A DNA stretch of 54,772 nucleotides. It comes from an uncultured Bacteroidales bacterium (GTDB taxonomy: Bacteria > Bacteroidota > Bacteroidia > Bacteroidales > Bacteroidaceae). Below the pieces are notes generated by a model. That model was not told the DNA's origin, did not search any database, and saw only the letters and a list, made by a program, of their open reading frames with translations. Shown here one piece after another: positions 1 to 9,542 of the stretch. Position 1 is the stretch's first letter. Each line of letters begins with the position of its first letter. Position numbers and translations under genes: made by a program. Location of the stretch: NCBI GenBank assembly GCA_947303715.1, contig CAMYYY010000014.1, forward strand, positions 1 to 54,772, given 5' to 3'.

Positions 1-276
1 CGTGGAGCTTCGCACGCCGAATGATTTTTTGAAGAAAACACGAATGACCATGAATGACCATAAATATGTCATAAATAAATTCGTGGATAATTCGTGGATA
101 ATTCATGGGAAGAAAAAGGAATCTAATTCTTACGCTAAAAAGAATTCGCATAATTCGGATAATTCGCCGACAAGAAAAATAAAAACGGCAAATTTAGCGA
201 ATTGAACGAATGGCGTTGCGGCGTGGAGCTTCGCACGCCGAAAGATTTTTTGAAGAAAACACGAATGACCATGAAT
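1..276. repeat. Two-copy 55-bp intergenic repeat
   Basis: Positions 1-55 and 222-276 match at 54 of 55 bases. The second copy carries a small hairpin at 219-240 (arms CGGCGTG and CACGCCG); the first is cut by the window edge. Both copies are followed by related AT-rich text with short tandem repeats: AATTCGTGGAT with period 11 near 79-110, and AATTCG with period 9 near 143-172. I see no convincing gene here. The short open frames have repeat-derived, asparagine-rich or lysine-rich translations and no recognisable domain. Confidence 0.8.
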
Positions 277-370
277 AAACACGAATAATCCAAAAATAAA
301 TTCATGAAAAATTTGTGGTTATTCATGGGCATTCATGTTAAGAGAAAAAAGAAAAAAGAAAATTGGTGGT

Positions 371-470
371 GTTTAACGTTGTGATGACAGCGTTTGATTC
401 TAATTCCGTAGAGTTTGATTCTATTTGAGTAGAGTTTGATTCTAATGGGGTAGCGTTTGACGTTGCGGGG
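371..470. repeat. 21-bp degenerate tandem repeat
   Basis: Units begin with GTTTRAY at 371, 392, 413, 434 and 455, exactly 21 bp apart. Three central units share GTTTGATTCTA, and the rest of each unit varies. Two units contain the small dyad TAGA-7 nt-TCTA. The rest of 277-587 is AT-rich and holds nothing else I can support, except the start region of the next gene. No clean TAnnTTTG promoter is visible before that gene. Confidence 0.75.
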
Positions 471-587
471 GCGGGCGAAGAAAAAAGGGAGATTTTTTGG
501 TGGGGAAGAAAAAAAAGCGTATTTTTGGGGCTGTAATCTATTGAAGAACATTATTAACTATTGCTATTAACCTTAAAATCAATTACT

Positions 588-3500
588 ATGGAGAGAAAAA
601 AGTTTACTTCTAAACGTTCGCTGCTCGTCGCCCTCGCCTCGCTGGTGATGATGCTGATGGCGCAGAGTGCAGCAGCCTATCACTTCACGGCCCTGAGCGG
701 TACGGGAGGTGATGGCAACGAGGGATTTGCCAAGCTGGTGGATGGCGAAATCCAGACCAAGTGGGGCCAGAGCTATGTCTCGGGAGTCTCCGAGACGTAC
801 ATCATCTTCAAGTCCGACAGAGCCATCGTGCCGAAGGACTACTGTCTGGTGATTGCCAACGACACCTACCGCTTCCCTGATCGTAACTGGCAGTCGTGGA
901 ACATCTATGCCGCCAACTTCGCCAGCGACGAGGATGCCGTGAGGGGCGCCAGCGAGTGGGTGCTCGTGGACAAGAAAGAGAACGAGGTGCTGCCTACGGG
1001 AATGTTTGAGGCCGTGGACCTGACGTGCTCCGAGAACGTCACGGAGGCCTACACCTACTTCATGATAGAGATTACGGCAGCCATCAGCCCTACGGATATC
1101 TGGGTGCAGATGAGCGAGTTCAGCTGGGGTACCAGCAACGAGTTCTTCAACAACGGCCCCATCGGCTACATGGTGCTGGACGGCGACCGTAACAACAGCG
1201 ACACCGAGGGCCTGCCCCGTCTGTTCGACGGCCTGTACACCACGAAGTTCGGCAACTCGTTCACCGAGGGACAGCCCCAGTTTGCCGTCTTCAGGACCAC
1301 ACGTCCTGTGGCTCCCTCGTACTACTGCCTGGTGACGGGCAACGACAACGAGCGCTGGACCCACCGCAACTGGAAGACGTGGAGCATCTACGGCATGAAC
1401 ACGACGAACGAGGCGGAGGTGACCCGCGACAGCGAGAAGTGGGTGCTCATCGACGAGCGCGTGGACGTGAGCGAGGAGGTACTGCCCGACCTCAACTACT
1501 ACGAGGTCTATTTCATCCCCAATCAAGGGGTTACCGAGGCCTTCTCGTATTTCAAGATTGAAATCTACGCCATGCAGGCCGGCAGCGGCTTCATGCAGAT
1601 GTCAGAATTCTTCCTGGGCGATGCCGGCTCGCTTGAGGCCGATGCCCAGAAGCACTACGAGAGCGTGCTCATCGACCTCAGCAAGCCCATGCAGAAGAGC
1701 CTTGCCGAAGCCTACGAGGCCAAGCTGCAGAGCATCCTCACGGCTCCCGACATCTTCGCCGTCAACAGCCGTACGCAGGAGTGCCAGGAGATGCAGGAGC
1801 AGGTAAAGGCCTCCATCAACGCCTACGACACGTACATCAACATCGTGGGCCAGCTGCGCAACCACTACGAGAACCACGACTGCATCACCGGTGAGGGACG
1901 TACCCTGGTGGGCACCTACCTCGATACCGAGGCCGGCCCCAGCGACCAGTTCCCCAACGGCACGTTTGCCTACATCATCGCCAACGGCCTGCTGGACGAG
2001 GAGGGCATCGGAAACGAGGGCATCTTCGTGAACATGATGATGGAGAAGTACGCCAGCGACCTCACCGAGGGTGCCATCGACGTGGAGTATGAGCCCTTCG
2101 ACGGCGTGGCAGGCTTCGGCAACGAGAACTTCATCAACCTGCTTGACGGTCAGGACGACACGAAGTGGTGCTCGGGCAACGGCGACTACTGGATCACCTT
2201 CCGCACCAGCGAGCCCATCATGCCGACGTACTATCGCCTCGTCACGGGCAACGACACGGGCGGCAACCCCGACCGTAACTGGAAGACATGGCGCATCTAT
2301 GCCGCCAACTTCGAAAGCGAGTACGACTGCGTCCGCGAAAGCGCAGAGTGGGTGCTCATCGACGAGAAGGTGAACATCGGTACTGATCAGCTGCCCGCAG
2401 CCAACTACGCCACGACGTACCTCTACCTCTCGAATCCTCCTGCGGTACCGTACGAGTACTTCAAGATTGAAATTGCCGAGCCTACGGGGCTGATGCAGAT
2501 GGGCGAGTTTGAGTTCCAGAACGGCGCCAACTTCGTGTTGGCCCGTCAGGACTACTACGACGAGTTTGCCCAGCGCGACCCGAGTGAAGCCGTAGCCTGC
2601 ACGAAGTATAAGGAGGACTTCCAGAAGGCCCTCGCCAAGTTGCAGACTACAGCCAGCATCATCGAGCTGAGCGAACTCTACAACACCCTGACCAGCCTGC
2701 TGAACGACATCGCCACCAGCGAGGAACTGTATGATGCCTTCGAGCTTGCCGTCGATGAACTCGCCTACGCCATCACCTACATGGGCGGCGACGACAAGGA
2801 CTACTGGGATGCCTTCCTGCACGACGACATCGACCCGTGCAACGACTATCCCTACGGCTCGTACAGCTACATCATGGACAACCTGCAGCTGGACAACAGC
2901 GAGCTCAACACCTACAACACCTACCTCGGCGACATCGCCCGTGCAGCCCTCGAAGGCGGCTTCTGCGTCGTCAGCGGCAACATGGAAACCTGGGGCGAGA
3001 AGGAGAACTACTACAAGCTCGTCGATAAGGACCATCAGACCAAGTGGGGCGGCGAAGTTCAGCCGGGCGGCTCGTACGTCATCTTCTACTCCATGGAGCC
3101 CACGCAGCCCCTCTTCTACAAGCTGACTACCGGCAACGACACCCAGGCCTACTCCGGACGTAACTGGCGAAACTGGCAGATCTATGGCGGTAACTTCGAG
3201 AAGAATACCGATGCCACCCTGGATGCCGACGGCTGGGTGCTGCTGGACAACCGCGAGGGCATTGGTCAGGACCGTCTGCCCGCTGCCAACTTCACTACCG
3301 TCCCCTTCGGCTTCTCCGAGGGTGTCGACGAGGAGTACAAGTACTACAAGATCGTCGTTACGGGAGCCTACAGCGGCACGACCATCCAGATGTCCGAGTT
3401 TGAATTCGGCAGCGAGGACGAGATTGACGACCTCCGCAGCGTTTACATGACCGAGGTGGAGACGCTCAGCATCGAGGGCATCATCGCCACCGACTCGCTC

Positions 3501-5450
3501 ATCAACGCCTACTACGATGCCGAGGACGACCTCTATTCCGCCGACGACTTGGAGACCATCTATCAGGGCTACCTCACTATGGTCAACACCTACAAGAAGA
3601 TCCAGGAGAGCGCCGTGTACTACGAGCGCTACCAGGAGAAGGTCGAGGCCATGAAGGGCACCATCGCCACCTTCGAAGAGAGCGACGAGCTTACGGCGCT
3701 GAAGTCGTACCTCTTCGACGAGGTCTCCGCCGGCGACCCGTTCCCCAACGGCTCGGCAGCTACCGTCGTGGGCAAGCATCTGCTGAACAACGACGAGCTG
3801 ATGGCTGAGATTATCTACATGAACGGCCTCGCCAAGGCTGCCCTCCTAAAGGGCTATGCCCCTGGTGCCGACATTACCGCCATGGTCGCCAACCCCAGCT
3901 TCGGACAGGGTTCCGAGGGCTGGAACGGCGAAGTCTATGCCTCAAGCTATAACGCCGAGCACACCATGAGCGCCGCCGAGTTCTGCCGCGAGCAGGCCAA
4001 CTTCAACATCTGGCAAACGCTCACGGGCCTGAAGAACGGCTACTACCTCGTGGGCATGAACGGCGGTACCCGTCCTGGAAACGACTTCTACAGCCAGAAC
4101 TACTCCACCATGCTCTATGCCAACGACAACGTCACCTACATCAAGGCCGACATCGATGGCATGATAGCCAAGGACGAGGCCATCGACCGTGTCAACAGCT
4201 GGCTCAACGGCGATATCGCCGACTGGCCCATCACCACGGGCGAAGGGGAGTACCTCGACACCCTGGGCTACGCGCTCCATGGCGTACAGAGCTGCTGCTA
4301 CGCCTTCCTGGCCGGACGCTACCCGAACTACGTGGTGGCTCGGGTGACCGACGGCACGCTTACCTTCGGCGCCAAGAACGAAGGGACGGCAGTTGGAAAC
4401 GAGTGGACCGGCCTCGGCAACACCACCATCAAGTTCCTCGGCGACCTCGATAGCGATGCCGCTGCCGCAGGGCTCGACCTCGCGCTTGAGTGCCAGAACC
4501 AGATTGTTAACGGCCTCGACGAGTATGAAGGCTTCATTGAACTGGCTGACTACAAATCGAAGCCCTACGTCAACGAAGCTGCTCTCAAGACCCTCTTGGA
4601 CAACATGAAGTCCGCTCCCGCCTCAGGTGCCGCCAAGTACGACGTCCTCGTCAGCAACAGCGACTGCTTCAAGGCCATCTACGCCGCCAAGAACGCCTAC
4701 GTCAAGTCCATCGAAGCCATGCAGGCCGTCCAGAACAAGTGGGACGCCCACGTCTACCTCATGGACGATGTCGCTCACCAGATGTACGACGACGTCATCT
4801 GGAACATCTACGACGGCAGTATGGGTCTTTATACCGCTGCTGAGGCGTTGGCCGAGGCTGCTGACATCAAGGAGGTCTATCCTTGCTACGTCGACCTCGA
4901 TCCTGCCAAGGCAAAGGGCGCTATCGACATCGAGGAGACCGCACCCTTCGAATACGTGATTGCTGCCGACGGCAACCGTCCCAATATCGGACTCAACAAA
5001 TGCATGTACGATCCCCTCACTCCGAAGCAGAACATCCTCTCCTTCGAGTACAAGTCCGATACCGAGCTTGAGGGCGGCACCTACTACTTCGCTCATCCCG
5101 CTCTGAGCACCAGCGAGGTGGTTACCTACGGCAACCTGCCCGCAGCCAACGAATGGACGAAGATCTACGTCTCCATCGAGAACGACTACGGCTGGGGCTC
5201 CGCCACCGACCATTGGATGCGTTGGGACCTCGCCACGAGCGGCACCTTCAACATGAGCGTGCGTCGTCCGCTCATCATTACCGAAGCGCAGATGAACGCC
5301 GAGGGCGGCCAGCTCATCAACAGCATCGCTCCCTCGCCCCTCGCTCCTGTGGAGACCAACGAGGCCATCTACAACATCATGGGCCAGCGTGTCACGCCCG
5401 ATGCCAAGGGTATCCTCATCCGTGGCGGCAAGAAGATTCTGGTGAAGTAA
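588..5450 (+). CDS. Large exported protein with four discoidin-like modules
   Basis: This predicted exported protein has 1620 residues. An upstream in-frame ATG at 561 would put nine residues ahead of a normal signal peptide, so I start at 588 (MERKKF, then a hydrophobic run ending near QSAAA). Four related modules of about 150 residues lie near residues 31-181, 192-345, 498-648 and 795-942. Each carries LxDG-xTKW, TGND, RNWxxWxIY, WVLID and QMSEFxFG, which resembles galactose-binding or F5/8C folds. They are separated by helical stretches resembling FIVAR-type linkers. A further beta-rich domain follows near 1098-1290. The tail (IYNIMGQRV to KKILVK) resembles the C-terminal tails of many Prevotella surface proteins, which are related to type IX sorting tails. 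No catalytic domain was recognised. I infer a surface glycan- or matrix-binding role; the exact ligand is unknown. Confidence 0.85.
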   Translation: MERKKFTSKRSLLVALASLVMMLMAQSAAAYHFTALSGTGGDGNEGFAKLVDGEIQTKWGQSYVSGVSETYIIFKSDRAIVPKDYCLVIANDTYRFPDRNWQSWNIYAANFASDEDAVRGASEWVLVDKKENEVLPTGMFEAVDLTCSENVTEAYTYFMIEITAAISPTDIWVQMSEFSWGTSNEFFNNGPIGYMVLDGDRNNSDTEGLPRLFDGLYTTKFGNSFTEGQPQFAVFRTTRPVAPSYYCLVTGNDNERWTHRNWKTWSIYGMNTTNEAEVTRDSEKWVLIDERVDVSEEVLPDLNYYEVYFIPNQGVTEAFSYFKIEIYAMQAGSGFMQMSEFFLGDAGSLEADAQKHYESVLIDLSKPMQKSLAEAYEAKLQSILTAPDIFAVNSRTQECQEMQEQVKASINAYDTYINIVGQLRNHYENHDCITGEGRTLVGTYLDTEAGPSDQFPNGTFAYIIANGLLDEEGIGNEGIFVNMMMEKYASDLTEGAIDVEYEPFDGVAGFGNENFINLLDGQDDTKWCSGNGDYWITFRTSEPIMPTYYRLVTGNDTGGNPDRNWKTWRIYAANFESEYDCVRESAEWVLIDEKVNIGTDQLPAANYATTYLYLSNPPAVPYEYFKIEIAEPTGLMQMGEFEFQNGANFVLARQDYYDEFAQRDPSEAVACTKYKEDFQKALAKLQTTASIIELSELYNTLTSLLNDIATSEELYDAFELAVDELAYAITYMGGDDKDYWDAFLHDDIDPCNDYPYGSYSYIMDNLQLDNSELNTYNTYLGDIARAALEGGFCVVSGNMETWGEKENYYKLVDKDHQTKWGGEVQPGGSYVIFYSMEPTQPLFYKLTTGNDTQAYSGRNWRNWQIYGGNFEKNTDATLDADGWVLLDNREGIGQDRLPAANFTTVPFGFSEGVDEEYKYYKIVVTGAYSGTTIQMSEFEFGSEDEIDDLRSVYMTEVETLSIEGIIATDSLINAYYDAEDDLYSADDLETIYQGYLTMVNTYKKIQESAVYYERYQEKVEAMKGTIATFEESDELTALKSYLFDEVSAGDPFPNGSAATVVGKHLLNNDELMAEIIYMNGLAKAALLKGYAPGADITAMVANPSFGQGSEGWNGEVYASSYNAEHTMSAAEFCREQANFNIWQTLTGLKNGYYLVGMNGGTRPGNDFYSQNYSTMLYANDNVTYIKADIDGMIAKDEAIDRVNSWLNGDIADWPITTGEGEYLDTLGYALHGVQSCCYAFLAGRYPNYVVARVTDGTLTFGAKNEGTAVGNEWTGLGNTTIKFLGDLDSDAAAAGLDLALECQNQIVNGLDEYEGFIELADYKSKPYVNEAALKTLLDNMKSAPASGAAKYDVLVSNSDCFKAIYAAKNAYVKSIEAMQAVQNKWDAHVYLMDDVAHQMYDDVIWNIYDGSMGLYTAAEALAEAADIKEVYPCYVDLDPAKAKGAIDIEETAPFEYVIAADGNRPNIGLNKCMYDPLTPKQNILSFEYKSDTELEGGTYYFAHPALSTSEVVTYGNLPAANEWTKIYVSIENDYGWGSATDHWMRWDLATSGTFNMSVRRPLIITEAQMNAEGGQLINSIAPSPLAPVETNEAIYNIMGQRVTPDAKGILIRGGKKILVK

Positions 5451-5474
5451 GCGAAGAGCCGAATTCCCCTATCC

Positions 5475-5510
5475 GAAGAGAGAGCCTGCGTGGGCTCTCT
5501 CTTCTTTCTT
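5475..5510 (+). terminator. Rho-independent terminator
   Basis: A perfect 12-bp stem (5475-5486 with 5493-5504, arm GAAGAGAGAGCC) has a 6-nt loop and is followed by TTTCTT. It lies 24 bp after the stop of the discoidin-repeat gene. Confidence 0.85.
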
Positions 5511-5572
5511 CATCACCTATAACGCCCGAAGCAGGCTCGTAACGGGCAAACGCAGTTAAAAGTTGCAAATAA

Positions 5573-5604
5573 TTTGCTTTTTCGCTTTGCGTACCTTACC
5601 TTTG
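5573..5604 (+). promoter_or_regulatory. Bacteroidetes-type promoter of the GH31 gene
   Basis: TTTG at 5573-5576 and TACCTTTG at 5597-5604 are separated by 20 bp, matching the -33/-7 consensus of the Bacteroidetes primary sigma factor. The ATG follows 20 bp after the -7 element. Confidence 0.8.
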
Positions 5605-5624
5605 AAGGGCAAAAACAAGAGGAT

Positions 5625-8600
5625 ATGAAAAAGGTTCTATTCGTTTTCGTGGCGCTGGTGGCGCTGACGAGCGTGCTCGCAGGGGCTCAGGACAAGGCCG
5701 TGGCATCGGCACAAGCAACGCCTGTAAAAGAGATTGTCAAGACGGGCGAGACGACCGTCGAGGTGCGATACATGGACGGGCAGGTGCGACATCTGGACTT
5801 CTACGGGCCGGGCATCGTCCGCATCTTCCAGGACCCCGCCGGAGGCCCTGTGCGCGACCCCGAGGCCAAGCCCGAGGCGAAAATCCTCGTGGACAACCCG
5901 CGCCGAAAGGGTGTTCTGCCTCCCTCTGCCACATCTTCCAGGCCAATAGTGCCGAATTTTTTTGACGTAAAAATTGATGGACTCACGGTAGGAACAACGC
6001 TTATGCAGTTGTCTTTTGACTTGCATACAGGGTTGATGGCGGCTGGATTTCACATTGTAAATGGTTCTCTTGATGTGTTCCGCGAGACAGCTCCCGTCAG
6101 CATTGAGAATCACCACGCCACCGTGCGCCTGTCCCGGACGGAAGACGAGTGTTTCTACGGCGGCGGTATGCAGAACGGACGCTTCTCGCACGCGGGCAAG
6201 ATAATTCAGATTGTCAACACCAACAACTGGACGGACGGTGGCGTTTCAAGCCCCACACCCTTCTATTGGAGCACGGCGGGCTACAGCATTTTGTTCCATA
6301 CCTTCCGGCCAGGCCGCTACGACTTTGGCGCCACCAAACCCGACGAGGTGGTGCTGAGCCACGATGCTGACTATCTGGACATGTTCGTGATGGTGTCCCC
6401 GGATGGAGATGGCCTGGCGGGCTACTACCAGCTGACGGGCAAACCCGTGCTGCTACCTAAGTTCGGTTTCTACGAGGGACATTTGAATGCCTACAACCGC
6501 GACTACTGGACGGAGACCGAGGAGGGCGGTGTGCTCTTCGAGGACGGCAAACGCTATAAGGAGAGCCAGAAGCCCGTTGCCGGAGGCATCCGCGAAAGCC
6601 TCAACGACGAGCTGAAGGACTCGCTCGGACGGCCGAGCTATCAATTTTCCGCCCGTGCCGTGATTGACCGCTATGCAGCACACGACATGCCGCTGGGCTG
6701 GGTGCTGCCCAACGACGGCTACGGCTCGGGCTACGGTCAGACGGGTTCGCTGGAGGGCAATATCGACAACCTGCGGCAGTTCGGCCAGTACGCCCACGAG
6801 CACGGCGTGGAGGTCGGTCTCTGGACGCAATCAGACCTCCACCCGAAAGAGGGTGTCGAGCCGCTGCTCCAGCGCGATATCGTGGGCGAGATACGCGACG
6901 GCGGCGTGCGCGTCCTCAAGACTGACGTAGCCTGGGTGGGCGCAGGCTATAGTTTCGGCCTCAACGGCGTGGCCGATGTGGCGAAAATCATGCCCGAGCA
7001 GGCGGACCATGCCCGTCCCTTCATCATCACCTGCGACGGCTGGGCAGGCACGCAACGCTATGCCGGCCTCTGGAGCGGCGACCAGGTGGGCGGGCAATGG
7101 GAGTACATCCGCTTCCACATCCCCACCTACATCGGCTCGGGTCTTTCCGGTCAGCCCAACGTGGGTAGCGATATGGACGGCATCTTCGGCGGAAAAAATA
7201 TTCCCGTCAACGTGCGCGACTTCCAGTGGAAGACCTTCACGCCCATGGAGCTGAATATGGACGGCTGGGGTGCCAACGAGAAATACCCCCATGCCCTCGG
7301 CAAACGGGCGGAGGACATCAACCGCACGTGGCTGAAGTTCAAATCCACTCTCATGCCCTACACCTACAGCATCGCTTACGAAGCAGCACTTTGGGGAAGT
7401 CCGATGGTGCGGGCAATGTCATGGGAAAAAGACGAGATGTCCCACAATATCAAGCATAACGGCGGGACAAGTATGGTCTTACAGCGCGCTCCTCTTAAAG
7501 ACCGCCAGAAGATTGACAACCTGACGAAGTACCAGTTCATGTACGGTCCGTACTTCCTCGTTGCTCCCATCTATCAGGACACAAAAATGGACGCCGACGG
7601 CAACGACATCCGCAACGGCATCTATCTGCCGAACTGGAATGATCACATCGGTGGCACCAAATGGTTCGATCCCTACGCTGGGGCCTTTATCGAAGGAGGT
7701 TGCATCCTCAACAGCTACAATGCGCCGCTGGAGTTCATACCGTTCTTTGTTCGTGAAGGTGCCATCATACCCGTTACTGCGCCTCATAACCAGCCGCGTG
7801 ACATCGACTATTCCCTCCGTAGGTATGAGATTGTACCTGGAGATTACGGCAGGCTCGAAGAATATGACGATGACGGCACCACCGATGCTTATCTCAAAGG
7901 TGACTACACAACCACCGTGATAGAGAATGACTTCTGGGTGGCAAAGAATCAGTTGGATATAATCATTCATCCTACCTTTGGAACGTTCGATGGGTTTGTG
8001 CCTGAGAAGCGGACGACGCTTCGCATTCATGCGGGCGCAGAACCTAAAAAACTAATGGTGAGAAGTATGACAGATAAAGATCTCAAAGTAAAACCCGGAA
8101 AGCGAATAAAGGCTACGTGGAAATATGAATATGGTGTTCTAACCATAGACGTTCCAACGATGGATGTAAGAAAGGAGGGATTGTATATTGTCTGCAAAGG
8201 TTTTACGCTGCCCCCTATGATGAAGCTGGCCGAGAAGCACGGCACGCTTACGGCTCCGACGGTAACTACCGAGACGACGGCCTATACCGTCAAGCCTTCG
8301 TGGACGCTGCCCGAGAATGCCGACTACGCGGAAATCATGTTTGACGGCATGCGCTACACCACGCTGCGCGAAGGAGAGTACCTGTTTGAGGAGCTGAAGC
8401 CCGAGACGACGTACGACTTCCAGATTCGCAGCGTCAACGCCGACGGCACCTCGGAGTGGGCTTCGCTAAGCGCCACCACCGACGCCAACCCGCTGGAGTT
8501 TGCCATCCACGGCATAAAGGGCACGACGTCGTGTCCCAACCAGCGTGGCGAGGGCATCGGGCACTTCTTCGATTTCGATGAGACCACCGTCTGGCATACG

Positions 8601-9542
8601 GCATGGGGCGAGAAGGCCGTGCCCTTCACCATGGACATCGACCTCGGCTGCACCATCCAGCTTGACAAGCTGCTCTACCTGCCGCGCGAGGACGCCGGCA
8701 ACGGCACCCTTCAGGAGGGCACCATCAGCTATAGCCTCGACGGGGGGACGTGGAGTGAGCCCGTGCCTTTCCGCTGGGCCACCGATGCCCAGGCAAAGGA
8801 GATGGCCTTCAAGGGCGGCCCCAGCGTGCGCTATCTGCGCATGGAGGTGACGCGCGGACGCGGCGACTTCGGCTCCGGCCGACAGCTCTACGTCTTCCGC
8901 CTGCCCGGCTCGGAAGTGCTCATCCCAGGCGACATCAACCGCGACGGACAGGTGGACATGGATGACTTCACCTCGTACATGAACTACAACGGTCTCCGTG
9001 CTGGCGACGCTGAGTTCGACGGCTACGTGAGCGTTGGCGACATCAACCACGATGGACGTATCGACGTGAGTGATATTGCCGTTGTGGCTACGCAGGTGCG
9101 TGGAGGAGCCGAGCAATGGGTAGAGCGCTTCGCGGGAAGCCTGCGAGTGGAGGTCAACAAGTCAACGAGTCAACAGGTCAACAAGAGGGGGACGGTTGAT
9201 TTGAAGGCGGGCGAGACGTTGTCGTTGAATGTCGTCGGTACGGGGTTGAGCGAGGTGAATGCCTTTGGCTTTGCTCTGCCGTACAATGCCGCCGACTTGG
9301 AGTTCATCGAGGCGAAACCTATAGCCACGCAGGAGATGGAGAACCTGACCTACGACCGTCTGCATGCCAACGGAGACAAGGTGCTCTATCCGACGTTCGT
9401 CAACACGGGCGACAGACCAACGCTCTCTGGTGACGGCACGCTCTGCACCCTGACGTTCCGTGCCCGTCGTGCCTGCAAGGTTACGCTCACCCCGCAGAAC
9501 GTCGTCTTGGTCGATAAGATGCTGAATGAGATAAAGGATTAG
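5625..9542 (+). CDS. Exported multimodular GH31 glycosidase (possibly alpha-N-acetylgalactosaminidase)
   Basis: This secreted glycoside hydrolase has 1305 residues. The start at 5625 follows the promoter and opens a signal peptide (MKKVLFVFVALVAL). The GH31 barrel covers about residues 200-600. KTDVAWV supplies the likely nucleophile Asp434 and WSGDQ the likely acid/base Asp486. Beta-domains follow, then Fn3 (about 875-955), F5/8C-like (957-1096), a two-loop dockerin (1100-1162, GDINRDGQVD and GDINHDGRID) and a C-terminal cohesin-like domain (1172-1305). The DGYGSGYG and VGAGYSFGL context resembles the GH31 subgroup acting on alpha-GalNAc. This is from memory of the family and only moderately sure. 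Low-GC patches occur near 5945-6080 and 7900-8220. The gene ends with a 4-bp convergent overlap with the next gene. Confidence 0.9.
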   Translation: MKKVLFVFVALVALTSVLAGAQDKAVASAQATPVKEIVKTGETTVEVRYMDGQVRHLDFYGPGIVRIFQDPAGGPVRDPEAKPEAKILVDNPRRKGVLPPSATSSRPIVPNFFDVKIDGLTVGTTLMQLSFDLHTGLMAAGFHIVNGSLDVFRETAPVSIENHHATVRLSRTEDECFYGGGMQNGRFSHAGKIIQIVNTNNWTDGGVSSPTPFYWSTAGYSILFHTFRPGRYDFGATKPDEVVLSHDADYLDMFVMVSPDGDGLAGYYQLTGKPVLLPKFGFYEGHLNAYNRDYWTETEEGGVLFEDGKRYKESQKPVAGGIRESLNDELKDSLGRPSYQFSARAVIDRYAAHDMPLGWVLPNDGYGSGYGQTGSLEGNIDNLRQFGQYAHEHGVEVGLWTQSDLHPKEGVEPLLQRDIVGEIRDGGVRVLKTDVAWVGAGYSFGLNGVADVAKIMPEQADHARPFIITCDGWAGTQRYAGLWSGDQVGGQWEYIRFHIPTYIGSGLSGQPNVGSDMDGIFGGKNIPVNVRDFQWKTFTPMELNMDGWGANEKYPHALGKRAEDINRTWLKFKSTLMPYTYSIAYEAALWGSPMVRAMSWEKDEMSHNIKHNGGTSMVLQRAPLKDRQKIDNLTKYQFMYGPYFLVAPIYQDTKMDADGNDIRNGIYLPNWNDHIGGTKWFDPYAGAFIEGGCILNSYNAPLEFIPFFVREGAIIPVTAPHNQPRDIDYSLRRYEIVPGDYGRLEEYDDDGTTDAYLKGDYTTTVIENDFWVAKNQLDIIIHPTFGTFDGFVPEKRTTLRIHAGAEPKKLMVRSMTDKDLKVKPGKRIKATWKYEYGVLTIDVPTMDVRKEGLYIVCKGFTLPPMMKLAEKHGTLTAPTVTTETTAYTVKPSWTLPENADYAEIMFDGMRYTTLREGEYLFEELKPETTYDFQIRSVNADGTSEWASLSATTDANPLEFAIHGIKGTTSCPNQRGEGIGHFFDFDETTVWHTAWGEKAVPFTMDIDLGCTIQLDKLLYLPREDAGNGTLQEGTISYSLDGGTWSEPVPFRWATDAQAKEMAFKGGPSVRYLRMEVTRGRGDFGSGRQLYVFRLPGSEVLIPGDINRDGQVDMDDFTSYMNYNGLRAGDAEFDGYVSVGDINHDGRIDVSDIAVVATQVRGGAEQWVERFAGSLRVEVNKSTSQQVNKRGTVDLKAGETLSLNVVGTGLSEVNAFGFALPYNAADLEFIEAKPIATQEMENLTYDRLHANGDKVLYPTFVNTGDRPTLSGDGTLCTLTFRARRACKVTLTPQNVVLVDKMLNEIKD
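9153..9184 (+). repeat. In-frame 8-bp tandem repeat in the GH31 gene
   Basis: Four copies of GTCAACNN are spaced exactly 8 bp apart. They encode the linker VNKSTSQQVNK between the dockerin and cohesin-like modules. The reading frame is kept. Confidence 0.85.

Noticed and set aside
2..205. 67-codon frame at the window start
   Set aside because: Lys/Asn-rich translation of short tandem repeats; no domain, and part of a repeated non-coding unit.
371..470. CRISPR array
   Set aside because: 21-bp units are contiguous with no spacers of 25-40 bp, and no cas genes are present. The same holds for the arrays at 14993 and 20845.
333..551. 72-codon minus-strand frame with a heptapeptide repeat (RIKLYSN)
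   Set aside because: It is simply the translation of the 21-bp repeat; no promoter or family support.
1602..3779. 725-codon antisense open frame under the discoidin-repeat gene, plus shorter ones at 579-1526 and 4623-5213
   Set aside because: They lie wholly antisense to a gene with clear domains; the low-complexity Val/Gly/Asp/Leu-rich translation is what GC-rich third positions produce.
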